From: Phymorhynchus buccinoides
Taxonomy: Eukaryota > Mollusca > Gastropoda > Neogastropoda > Raphitomidae
Direction: 5' to 3'
Assembly (NCBI GenBank): GCA_017654935.2
Contig: CM065682.1
Span: forward strand, 35,671,441 to 35,735,440
DNA: 64,000 bases
Shown one piece after another: positions 30,467-42,200 of the stretch. Position 1 is the first letter of the stretch. Every line of letters begins with the position of its first letter. Under the pieces are notes generated by a model. The model had not been told where the DNA came from. It was given only the letters and a program-made list of their open reading frames with translations, and ran no database searches. The translations under genes were made by a program, and so were the position numbers.

Positions 30467-31000
30467 GTAAGCATTGTGTGTGTTCACGCGCGCATGCATG
30501 TGTGTGTATGTCTGTGTAAGATTGTCATTGAAGCATGTGATATAAATACTCGTGATCATGCAATGATTCTAGTTAAAAAAACCTGAGGTAGGGTGGGTAG
30601 GGTTGGAATTGTTTCGAGTTGCATGTTGGAAGCAAACTTCATGACCCACGCAGCAGTCGAGGGTTCCAGTCCCTTGTTGAGTTTATTTTCAAGTTTATTT
30701 TCATTACACGAGTATTATCCTGAAAAACGTGTTGCACCCTATTCTTTAAAAGTAATTTGAACTAAAAGTTTACCCAAGGTGTTGTAACAGCATATATGTA
30801 ACCAGGGTTTCTGATTTTTTTTTCTCCTCTTTTAAGGGGCCCGCTCACCCCCACTTTTTATTTTTAAGGGGTATTTTCACCCCCAGTTTCAAATTTTAAA
30901 GGGTCAAGATGGAAATATGAGATAAATCTACCTCAATTTCCATGCGCGTGCGCGCACACACACACAGACATGCACCCATGCTGTTGCAGCTTATATGTGA
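30467..31000. other. Downstream of MEIOB exon 9, no exon seen
   Basis: Around 30830-30905 repeats of AAATTTTAAAGGGTC resemble the interior of the hAT-like element at 10525-11096. The sequence then runs into the assembly gap. Confidence 0.5.
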
Positions 31001-31500
31001 NNNNNNNNNNNNNNNNNNNNNNNNNNNNNNNNNNNNNNNNNNNNNNNNNNNNNNNNNNNNNNNNNNNNNNNNNNNNNNNNNNNNNNNNNNNNNNNNNNNN
31101 NNNNNNNNNNNNNNNNNNNNNNNNNNNNNNNNNNNNNNNNNNNNNNNNNNNNNNNNNNNNNNNNNNNNNNNNNNNNNNNNNNNNNNNNNNNNNNNNNNNN
31201 NNNNNNNNNNNNNNNNNNNNNNNNNNNNNNNNNNNNNNNNNNNNNNNNNNNNNNNNNNNNNNNNNNNNNNNNNNNNNNNNNNNNNNNNNNNNNNNNNNNN
31301 NNNNNNNNNNNNNNNNNNNNNNNNNNNNNNNNNNNNNNNNNNNNNNNNNNNNNNNNNNNNNNNNNNNNNNNNNNNNNNNNNNNNNNNNNNNNNNNNNNNN
31401 NNNNNNNNNNNNNNNNNNNNNNNNNNNNNNNNNNNNNNNNNNNNNNNNNNNNNNNNNNNNNNNNNNNNNNNNNNNNNNNNNNNNNNNNNNNNNNNNNNNN
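31001..31500. other. Assembly gap (500 N)
   Basis: Exactly 500 Ns, a typical placeholder, so the true distance is unknown. Sequence resumes with an acceptor-like TTCTGTTTCAG. Confidence 1.
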
Positions 31501-31682
31501 TTCTGTTTCAGAGTTTGTCCCACTATTACAGGTCTGCATAATTACAAAAGAAATCTGTAGTACAATTTGTATTTGAATTGGTGGCAGGTAAGGTATCATT
31601 GAAAGAGCTTTCTTTCAGTTTGTAGTTAATTTGTGTGCTTATTTGTTTTTTACAATGAATTTTTAATAAAAACATTTGCTGT

Positions 31683-31975
31683 CCCATGTTTTGGGCTGTA
31701 CAGTGATGTTGCTCCCATGTCACTCACTCCGAGTTCTATCTGACAGCCACACCTTGGTTTCGCAGATTGCAGACACTGAAACCAGCAGTGCACAGAGAGC
31801 AAATGTATGTTAGGTTGTCAGGAGGCAACCACCAGAGGAGACCCTGCTCTGCTGCTGAGTCACTTTGGTGGAGTGGAGCTGAGCCTGTTGTGAGCTAACA
31901 TATGCAGGACGCCACCTACTTAGCACCCTACTGTACTGATGTGGAACTCTACTTTGCCGCGGAACCAGCATGATG
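31683..31975 (+). repeat. Interspersed repeat, copy 1 of pair with 54273-54640
   Basis: Shared modules: TGTACAGTGATG..GCTC, GTC.GGAGGCAACCA.C.GAGGAGA, CTGCTGCTGAGTCACTT, GCAGGACGCCACCTACT. Non-coding; family not named. Confidence 0.75.
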
Positions 31976-33480
31976 ATTAAATTTTACTTTCATTTTTATT
32001 AACATTTGCAAATGTTTTTAACGATTTTCTTCCCCCAAAAATTGAGCAGATTTTATAAAATAATTTTATGTTGGACACAGTGTTAATTGTTGTAATAAAC
32101 AATTTTTATAGATTTTGTTAGTTGATCCTCTTTTAAGTTACAGTTTGTTATTCTGCATATATTATAAGTACATGTAACAAAGAATATTTTCTGAGTTTTT
32201 TAACATCCTCCCCCACATCCCTTCAAATGATACAGCGCCAGCAGGGGATGTGTCCCTCAGCTTTGAGTTTGAGCGACTTTCCCTTTTATTTTGCTGTAGA
32301 AGTTTGCTTCTGTGTCAACTGGGGTTTAAATAAATTAATTCTGAGCTACCCTTTATAGGGTAATGTTGAGCTTTCAGGCATGGTAGACCTAATTGACCAC
32401 AAAAAAACCACCCCAAAAAGCTGGAATTTTTTTTCGCTCGGGTGCCTAAAAATTACATGCATAATTACCTATGCAATCGCTTCGCGGAACCGGATGTGAA
32501 TGACTGAACAAGCAACTTCCTGCCGAAGTTAGCAGTCGTGCGCGGCCTAGTTCACGCCACACGTTTCCAGATTTGTGATCCTAGTGCTTCTTTTTCTTCT
32601 TCTTCTTCATTTTGACGCCCAACTTCATCATTTTAGTTTGAGTCGACATCTTTCAAATGAAATGCAGAATCGGTTGGATATTCTTCCGCGAAACACACTT
32701 TGCCCCCACTACCATGCCTGGCTTTTTGTTTTGATTCTTCCCTCTTCATATCTTACCCTTTTTAGGTAAGAGGTTTGTAAATACTTTCTAGATTTTGACA
32801 GCATCTAAAAAAAATTGTGTCTTTGATTTTGCATGTACCATAATCTTTGCTGGTATGAAAATACATGATTGTTCACTTTTAGGGAATGGGGAAGGGGATT
32901 GTTTGGTTTTAATTCACCATGATTTTCTTTTGTATTGATTATTCTGATGGCTTGTTGCATTTGGGTATGCATGACTATTACAGTTCAGGTGCTATGTTTA
33001 TGTGCTGATTTTGTGATATAGTTGACACTTTCAATGTAGTTTGTGACAATTTCATTTTGAAGTACATATACAAATTTGATTTTGTGTTATAAATAAAAAA
33101 TATATAGGACAAGTCTTGCATTTTATTTTGTCTTGTTTTGTTTTGTTTTTATAGTTTTTGTGTATGCTTTTCTATCTCATCAGTGTTTTAAATTTACCCC
33201 CCCCATTCTAACCACACCTTGTTCCTTCCCCTTTTCTCCCCTTTTTACCCCCTTTTTGAGTTGTGTTCAGATACTACTTTTCTTTATGTGCCCATTGACA
33301 TGTTAAATTTTAACTCTTCCATGTAGTACTGTTTGTATTACTTTAGTTTTTTGGTGTTTTTTTTAGGTATTAGGTACTTTATAGTCACAGAGGCATCTCT
33401 GTGAAATTCGGGTTGCTCCCACCTGGAGAGCGTGTCACAGCCAGAGGCGCGCCACCGTTTTTGCATGCGACTTTTTGTGA
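31976..33480. other. No gene recognised
   Basis: AT-rich sequence. A CpG-richer patch at 32460-32700 could be a promoter or decayed element, but nothing coding is supported. AATAAA-type signals (for example 33088-33094) are present without a gene to assign. Confidence 0.45.
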
Positions 33481-33484
33481 TTGA

Positions 33485-33722
33485 TGGGGGGGGGGGGGGG
33501 GGGGGGTAAATTTTGACCAAATGACAACTTTTTCGTTGCCACTGGGTTTAATGTGTGCTAAGTGCATGGGCACACGGGACCTCGGTTTATCATTTCATCC
33601 GAAAGACTCCACATTCAGACCGTAAGGCCTAGTGCAAAGTGAGAGGAAAAATCCCCTGTACCCAGGTTCGAACTCGGGTTTACTTGACACAAAGCGAACG
33701 CGTTACCACTGTGCCACTCTAC
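33485..33722 (-). mobile_element. tRNA-derived SINE
   Basis: The minus-strand 5' part has an A box (GGCACAGTGGTAACG, about 33701-33715) and a B box (GAGTTCGAACC, 33665-33675) spaced as in a tRNA promoter. It continues into a central domain (GTCTTTCGGATG, GATAAACCGAGGTCCCGTGT in the reverse reading) common in invertebrate SINEs. A poly-G tract (33486-33506) lies at its 3' side. Not a functional tRNA gene: the cloverleaf is degraded. Confidence 0.8.
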
Positions 33723-34411
33723 ACCACTTACTAGCATATTCTGGTTGTATTATTAGAATATGTTGGTTTTGTACAAGGTAATTTTACTCTGGATAGCCTG
33801 GTGGCCTTATAATAGTACTGGTAGATAAGAAATTCCCTGAAGAAGGAGAGAGAGTAGCCTCAGTGGATAAAGTGTGTTCATGAATAAGGGGAAGATTATC
33901 CTAGTAGCTACGGAATTTTCTGAAGAAGGGAGACTTGTCTGCAAAGAGAATGATGCAGATGATAAAGTGCAAAGTCATTATGCTTGTGGATGAAGAAATT
34001 CCAACTATGCAAACATTACATGATTAATTGTGGATAAAAAAATTACTTCAAATACATGTACAATCATTTTTCTTCTTTTTTCCCTTCACTCTTTGAACAG
34101 ACAAATTCCTGAAAAGAAAGGAAAATTCTAGTTTTTATGAGCTGAATGAAAGATGAAGTTTTCAAAACCTTTGTTTTGTTTTAACACAATAATAAAAAGT
34201 ATAGCAATTACAGATCTCGGTGTTGGTGTGAATTGTTTGCTTGTCTGTCTGCCTCCCTTCTCTGTCTGTCTCAAAACATATGCACACACACGCTCACACA
34301 GTCACACACACACACACATATCTTCATTAGCACAATTCTACTAGTCAAACATGCACTTCTCACTGATTCTCACTCATAATGACTGACTTGCCAGAACTTT
34401 TGTCTCCCCTA
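33723..34411. other. No gene recognised
   Basis: AT-rich sequence with a small CA tract at 34283-34318. Confidence 0.5.
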
Positions 34412-34584
34412 CCTGCTTGTCTGTCAGTTTCTGTCTGCTCGCCTGTCTGTCTTTCACTTGCTGTCTCTTTGTCTGTCTGTCTTTCACTCGCTGTCTCTTT
34501 GTCTGTCTGTCACTTTCTGTCTCTTTGTCTGTCTGTCTTTCACTCGCTGTCTCTTTGTCTGTCTTTCACTCGCTGTCTCTTTCC
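34412..34584. repeat. Higher-order (TCTG) minisatellite
   Basis: Repeats of TCTTTGTCTGTCTGTC followed by TTTCACTCGCTG, four to five units of variable length. Confidence 0.85.
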
Positions 34585-34872
34585 CAACTTTTTCATGAAC
34601 TCAGTCACAGTGTGCTCCAGCGAGGCCACGAAAAAAAGGGCAAACACATAACCTAGGCTGAGGTTAAAGAGGTCAAGATAAAAAAATAAGAAGTTCAAAT
34701 TGTCTCCCATTACATTCCTTAGATGATGCTGAGAAGAATGGTTATAGACATACACCCAATAATTTGTGCAGGAAGATTGTTCTAATATTGAGTGACTGTT
34801 AACAAAGGTTTTTTTCCTAATGTTAATTCTGCTGTATTGAGTTAGTATTTTTAATTCGCTGTTACGGGTTCT
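34585..34872 (-). mobile_element. Possible degraded LINE reverse-transcriptase tail
   Basis: The minus-strand frame RTRNSELKILTQYSRINIRK then KTFVNSH resembles the end of a non-LTR reverse transcriptase (R.S....L...R.N..R.SF...). Weak. Confidence 0.3.
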
Positions 34873-35020
34873 CAAATCATGATGAAATTCTGCTTAATGT
34901 CCTCGGGTCTGGAACAGACACTTATGGAACATTAGTAGATATATAAGATGGTGGGAACGATCCTGGAGGCAATGCCCAGAGGCAGTGCAACACCAGGAAA
35001 GTCCCGAATTTTTAACAATA
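34873..35020 (+). repeat. Solo copy of foldback-arm repeat
   Basis: GAAATTCTGCTTAATGTCCT, GATGGTGGGAACGATCCTGG and GTGCAACACCAGGAAAGTCC match 25990-26105 and the arms of 58747-59452. Confidence 0.85.
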
Positions 35021-36182
35021 CAGATGTACGTGTATAAAAACATCTAATTCTCTCAAATCATTAGATAATTGAAACAAACATTTGTTAGTATTGTCAGGGT
35101 TTAACTGGTTATGCAAATTTTATACATGTATTTTAAGGATAAGTTCAACTTACAAAGTCTGTCCCCATATTCCAATTAAAAAAAAAAAGATTTATTAGTT
35201 TACTTGCTCACCTCTGCACCCTTTCAACTGCAGTGGGTTGTCTTTTCAGAAAAGGGTTCCAAAATAAACTTACATACTCAAGATGAGGTCACCAACATTT
35301 TGCACCACACATGGCCTTGAGCCAGTCTACCAACCTACTAAATTTAGAGTCTGCAAAAATGTGAAAGATATGGCCAAAAGAATAGTTTGACAACTCTGAG
35401 GCCCAATCAAGGTCAAGAACTTGAACGGTATCCAACATTCTGAAGTGACAATGTGACAGATATGTCCACAAAAAGAAATTTACTATTTCAAGGTCAATCT
35501 ATGCGCACACTTATGATTTGTCCACCAATGTCTTTTTACTCTAGGTGATACACCACTACAAGTCGTTGAAGTGATTCTGTCCAGTCGTTCACAAGATATC
35601 ATTGGGACAGACATATATACACACTGACACACACGCAAACACTGACACACACAGACGCGACAAACTTATACAATATACTCCCTTCCCATTGTACTGGGGC
35701 AAAGGGCAATAATGTTTTATTTTATTGTACATAAACCAAACCCGATTAATTTGTTATATTTCACATCCTATTTCGTGTGAGTGACAATGTGTGTATGCAT
35801 GACAGTCTGTACATGTGGGACAGTGTGTGTGTGTGTGTGCGCGCGTGTGTTAATATATGTGGAGGGAGAGAGGAATCAAAAGTCAGCACAGGAAAGGTAA
35901 ACAACTGGATTGTGTGATATCGCATAACACTCATTTATCTGGCTACGATTTATCAAATATAAGCTCTTGGGAATAATTTTAAACATCTGACTCTTCGCCC
36001 TTCATAAGGGAGGCGACTTGGTAGTGTTTCCGGCAAGTGTCCAAGACAACCAATCAAACGAAAGAGGATGACTGAAGACTGAAAAGACATAACTAACCGG
36101 CTGGAGATAAGAAGCTATTTAAAAGACAAATAAATTGTCTCTCTTCACCAGGCAACGACTTACAAGTGTCATTTAATTTTCA
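35021..36182. other. Upstream region of C7orf57
   Basis: No repeat family identified. A (GT)n tract lies at 35824-35851. A pyrimidine-rich stretch with TCTTCACCAGGCAACGACTT (36135-36162) precedes the start codon; CAGGCAAC resembles the RFX/X-box half-site GGCAAC typical of cilium genes, but only a half-site is visible. Confidence 0.45.
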
Positions 36183-36207
36183 ATGAATCAGAAACCAAGT
36201 GAAGTAG
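36183..36207 (+). CDS. C7orf57: C7orf57 exon 1 (25 nt coding)
   Basis: ATG then NQKPSEV, donor G|GTATGT, phase 1. Chosen because it supplies the G needed to make Gly before WFYHAP and because human C7orf57 also has a short N-terminus here. Confidence 0.65.
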
Positions 36208-39200
36208 GTATGTGACGTATGTCATGTGCAGATATGAGGGGACTTAACGGTCGTGCATGACAGTTGACAGTTCAGTCTGAGTTGACACACTCTAAACTCT
36301 TACTATAACTATGTCTTAGTGACTCTACAATCTTAATCTACATGCCTCATGTGGGGCCCGGGTGTCCCTGGCTAGACTGGGGGCATTTAACGGTCGGGCA
36401 TGACTTTTAACTCGTCTTTCCCTCTATTACACCACCAACCAACCACACAATTGGCGATCAACTCCTCCAGAAAGCCAGCCCCCAGCCCTTCAACAAGATC
36501 TACTTGTTTCCTGCATGCTGAGGCGTACCAACTGCCAGCATGCAGGACTCTGCACCGTCAGCAGTCCTTCTTCCCTCGGACCACTGCCGAGTGGAACCTG
36601 CTCCAGTCTGTGGCAGTGTCATCAGCCACAGTGGGAGCTTTCAAAAGCCAGATCTAACCCCCCCCTCCCCCCCCCCCCCGTCCCTTCTTCCTCCTCATCT
36701 CCTTGCCTCCTTACCTAGCCCCCCCTCCGTCCCCTCATCCACGACTCCCTCTCTACCCCTCATACCAAGCCAAGACTTTAAACCAGAAGCCTAACCTAAG
36801 CGCAGAAACCTTTTTCCAAGTTAATCTTCAGAATCTTCAGTACGATGAAGGTGGAAGATCAAACGAAGAAGAAGAAGAACCCCCTCCACCCCACCCCACC
36901 CGTTTACCCCCAAAAAATGAAATCTTCAAATATTATCTAACTTCCTTCGGTTTTGAGTCTCATAAATATCTTTCTACATAGTAAACTGTATCTATAAATA
37001 TTTCAATTATTTCCTGACTATCTTGATCTTGGGTTCATTTCTTTTTCACCATAATAAGTTATCATTTCGCTTTGTACTGTATCTTTTGCTATTTTCTTTC
37101 TTTTCCGCACTACCCCCTAAAGTGCAGCAGAATCTTCAACGTGATGAAGTTGGCTGCCTCAGGAGAAGAAGAAGAGTGAGTTGGTGATGAGAGACTAGTT
37201 GAGTGGAGAAGAGAATAAACAAAATTACAACTTGAAGTTGAACTTCAACTTGTAACTGTTGAACAAGATGATGGCGGTGTGACATACACGCACACACACA
37301 TGCACACACACACTATTTACTATTATCATTTTATTATTATCTAATCATAATGTTACAAGAGGTGACAAATAAATTCAAACTAACCAAAAAGGCAATCCCC
37401 ATCAGTTCCATTAGGTTCTTTTTTACAAACATAATAATTTTGTGTGTGCCTTTAAAACCACATTGATGATCCAGCAAGAACTGTCATTAATTCATTATTC
37501 AACCATCATGTTGTTTCCTATTAACTAACTTATCACTGGTAAACAATTTGTAAACCTTGGGCGTATGGCTTGCTGTAACAAGCTAAAGTTCAGATTGAAA
37601 GAAAAAAGTATTTTTGTGAATTGAATAAAAGGATTTGAGATACAGTGTAGAATTAAACAAGCAATATGCTTCATTGCTTGTAAAGGGTTTGCAATTGAAA
37701 TATTTGTGTGTATAATCATCTCTAGATATAATAATTAGAAGAATTTATGTAATTTTATCTCAGAGTAAAATATATAAAGCTTACGGCTAGCACCATGCTC
37801 CTTTCTTCAGCATAGACTGCTGTATCTTTAGATACATTTATAAAAAACACATGTTTCTCAAAATAACCACACAAACACAATGATTCAAGCTTTCAAAACA
37901 TGAAGGTTTCAAGCTTTCAAAACACGAACACATCATGATTCAAGCTTTCAAAACACGAGGGTTTCTTCTTCAGGATTTTTTTAATTTTTAAATATCTTTC
38001 TTTTTTGTTCTTCCTTCACTATCTCAGGATGGTTCTACCATGCTCCAGTGAAGAAAGTGGAGAAGGAGCCTGTGGGCGTCCCCCCGGCCTCCCAGATCCC
38101 AGGCCTTGGGGATGTGTCGGTCCTCCCTCCTGAACAAGTCAGAGAGATGGTGTTTCGAGACACAGACTCCAAGTACATTCGTATGGCCAAAATGGGAGGG
38201 AGGAAAGGTATAAAGGGCTAAAGTGTGTATGTCTCTGTGTGTGTTAGTTGTGTGTGTGTGTTTGTTTCTCTTAGTGTGCGTGTATGTGTTTTGGTTTCTC
38301 TGTGTGTGTTTCTTTTGGTGTGCATGTGTATATTTCTTGGGGGGGGGGGGGGTTAGGTAATTCTAATATAATAATATATATAAATATGTGTGTGTGTGTG
38401 CTCATACTATATGCTCATCAATGTTTTGTGTGTGCAGATGACATGGTTCTTTTAACTAGTATTTCAAAACTTCTTTTTCTTTGACATGCTGGTGTGGGTT
38501 TTTTTAAGGACTCAGGAGTTTCATTTGTGGGATGATGAGAGCGGTGCAGGTTCTGGGTTAGAATAAAGAGTGAATAAAAGGATGGGAAACTTGACTCTCC
38601 TAATCAGCACCAAAGCAAATTAATCATGTGTTTGCCTATTGGGGCAAGTCAGTGGTTTTATTGATTTTAAATTATTGGTCAGCAGAAAGACTGGTTGACT
38701 CTTGGTTTCTCATTGTGTATGTGTGGTGTGTGTGTGTGTGCGTGCGCGCGCGTGCATGTGTGTATTTGACCAATTGTTTCTGCGGACAGATTTGCTGGTG
38801 ATACGTCCAAATTCAGGGACAAAGAAAGAGGCCAAGAGTTACCCACGCAGTGAGTGGTTCTACCTGGAGGACAACGCACAGCAAATGAAAGCCCAGCAAG
38901 ACACAGAACAAGAGTAAGTCACTGTAATACTGTACTATTGATTGTGGTTTGTTTCCCCATTGTCATAAATATAAATGTCTGAAGATTCATAGGAACAGCG
39001 AGTTATTTCCCTCTTATTGCTTCATACGGGACTGAAAATCGCCGAAAATGGTCGGAAAACTCCCTCCAAACAATTGGAACAGTGTCGGAAACACATCTCC
39101 GACGTGACTCCATTGAGTTAAATTGCTCAAGGTGACCTGATTAAAAGAAAACCCTTACATTTAGAGGCTGGGAAGAAGCATCTTTGCCTTTTATAGTTTT

Positions 39201-42200
39201 ATATTGCTCAGTGTAACCGAATGAAAGAAAACCGTCCATTTACAGGCCATGGAAGTTCTTACTTCCAGAGTACATGGTCCACCAGTCGATGGAAGAGTCC
39301 ACCCAGCCGGAGGAAAGCCACAGCATCGCCAAGGGACTCAGTGTTCCCATGCGCCCTGCACCCTTCGCCACAGGGGATCAGCTGTCTCCCCGATCCCCTA
39401 AAGGTCAGGGGAAACCTGGGAAACCCCGACACAGCAAGGAGGTGCGCATGGGCAAGCTGGCACCATCCAGGAACAAGCCTGTTCATGATGAGATAGAAGA
39501 CGCACGACCTCGACTCAGGGGCATGGCTCTGTAAGTGTAAAGAACTGGGATGTGTTTTGTGTGTGGCAATGATTTTCAAGTAATTGTTTGGTTGATTTCA
39601 GTTAAAGGATGACCATTTTCAATGTCTTTTTTTTATATCCCCCCCCCCCCCTCCTAGTAATACAAGTTTTGTTGTCTCTAAAGCATAATTTATCACACAA
39701 ACATACCTGCATGTATGTACAAAATGTGTTAAATGTTTCCGCTTGCGTTTAACCACTTGACTGCTACTTTTGTAAAATTTAGAAAGGTGATAACAGCATT
39801 GATTACATTATCAGTTGAATGGGACCTTCTTTTTCCTCTCAAATGGACATATCAAGTTGAATGAGATTAACATGGCGAGCAAGTTTTTTGCTTTAATTTA
39901 AAACGACAAAGAGAGATATGTCCTGAGATCATTTTACAAGATTGATTCTTATAATGATTCTGACAAGATAGACTAACTCTAAGATTTTCATTTTATAATT
40001 TTCTTGTTTGTTTTCTCTGGAAGTCAAACAGTTCAAACCCCATGAATTGTTTCCTGTTTTCCCTAGTCCCTCAGAGCGGGAAGAACCGACCAGCATAGCC
40101 AAGCTTCTGGCCTACACCTACGAGCGGGAGTGGCACAACCAGCACAAGGCATGGGAAGAGAAGGAGCAAGCTACCTACCGGGGCAGGATGCTGCTGGCTA
40201 ACAAATCTGAGAACAGGGCTCCCCCAGAGCCAAGTAAATCTGAGAGGTAAGCAGGGCTCCCAATCGTCCCGCAAAACAAGGGGTCCCAGGGACACCTTCA
40301 CTTACAGTATAGAGGGTCCTAGAGGCAGGATAGAGGGTCCCAGTAGCATTGCAAATGCTAAAAAGAATTTTTCTGGTGCATTACTGGGACCCCCTGCACA
40401 TTCTTTTAGAGGGTCCTTGAGAATGTTAGTGCTTCATAGACCCCAAATGGGGGTCCCTGTGAGCCCTGGGTAAGCGAAAGGGAATCTGGAAGATAAATTA
40501 TCAAAGAGAAGGCCTCATCTTGCCATTTTCTTTATTTTAGACCTCTGCACTATCTTAATTTGCTGAAGTATGTGGTTTGAAATTTAAGTAAACGATTGTT
40601 GTGTTATTTTTATAATTTCTGAATTGTTAAACTCGATAAGAAAGAAATCAAAGAGCATACAGACAAACCAACTTTGTTGAAAAAGATTTGCAATTGAATT
40701 TCATGCACATAAAATAAAAACTTAGATTGAATCTAAATAAACGAATAGACAGCTGGCTTTGTCTCATTTTTCACTTAAAAATTAGGGTAATGTGACTCCT
40801 CAGTAGGCCTACAGATAAGGCTGGATATAATGTGCATCCCAAAATCTTGGTATGTAGCAAATAGAAAACCTAAACAAATAATTGACACTTGTACAAAGTA
40901 AGATGGTGATAACACTAGGTCTTTGCTTTGCACAAAAAGAAATTGCTTTCAGAATGTGCAAAAGTATCATATAATTGGCATCTTTGAACACCTGCACAGT
41001 ATAATGCGTGTGTTTGATTTACACATATTTTTCTATGTAATTATCATCTTCTAAGACAATAAAGGTACAAAGATGTTAATTGTGTTGGGTTTTCTCAAAT
41101 TTCAGGGCCCCCAATCCTGACGAAAACAATAACCAGACTACAGCCAACCAAGGGAAGCCTGAGAAGGAGAAACGAGAACCATTCAAACTGACCAAGTAAG
41201 TACTGTACTCTGGATTACACAACCTAATCTGCATATAAGTTTCATCTAGAGGTTTAAATAAGAATGTGATAAACTGTTCATAAATGAGAAAGGGGTGGAT
41301 GTGTGTGTGTGTGTGTGTGTGTGTGAGGCTGCCGTCTCATTAAAAATGTTAACATAGCAATTTTCTCAGAAACTACAAATAATAGCACAACCAAATTTTG
41401 CACAATGATGTAAAATCACATTATGTCTGTAGTGACTGCAAATCAATTTAAACTATCTGAATCGGCAACGGAGTTACGAAAGTCATTGCTTTAGCATATA
41501 GTAATAAAAGTGCCCCGCAATAGTGAACACCTGAATAGGACAGTTTGTAAAGCTCTCATGCGTACGTTGAGAGTTTGTTTCTCGGCATGGGCTCATTTTT
41601 GTTTTGTTTTTGTTCTTTAGTTGTATCCATTAATGATATTTGCATTTCACACACACACACACACACACACTCACTCACACATACACACACATTGAGCGAG
41701 TCACACACTGAGCGAGTCATTGTGGGCTTATGCCCCTTGTTTTATTTTTAAACTAGTGAGCCTGCCCAGAAGAAAGAATTGTCTGATAATGCCAAAATGT
41801 ATCCTATCCTTTCTATCGGCATTAAAGAAACGGAGTAAGGCCGAAATGTGTTTTGTTTTGCGCATTGAATGTTTTTGGGTGGGTGGGTGGGGGCTGGGGT
41901 TAAATTTCTATCTACCCGGTATGCTGTGGTTTCTAGCTCCCGAAGCTGAGCTTATGTTATCAAAATTGGTGTGCGTGTGTGTATGTATGTATGTGTGTGT
42001 GTGTGCGTGTGGGGGTGGTCAATCGCCAGTACACTTGCCAAAAACTTAACACATGCACTCTGAAGTGAAGGTGGAAAGAGTACATGTGTACTTTTCAGAG
42101 TGCAGAAGGCACAAGACATTAGTGAGTTAAAGATTGCTTTTTTTGACGACGCGTACTGCCTCAGGAATGTGAGTCTTATGCATCTTTGTAAGGGATCTAT

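Noticed and set aside
30942..31541. Frames across the N gap
   Set aside because: Created entirely by undetermined bases.
33648..33722. tRNA gene
   Set aside because: A and B boxes are present, but the sequence cannot form a proper cloverleaf and continues into a SINE body.
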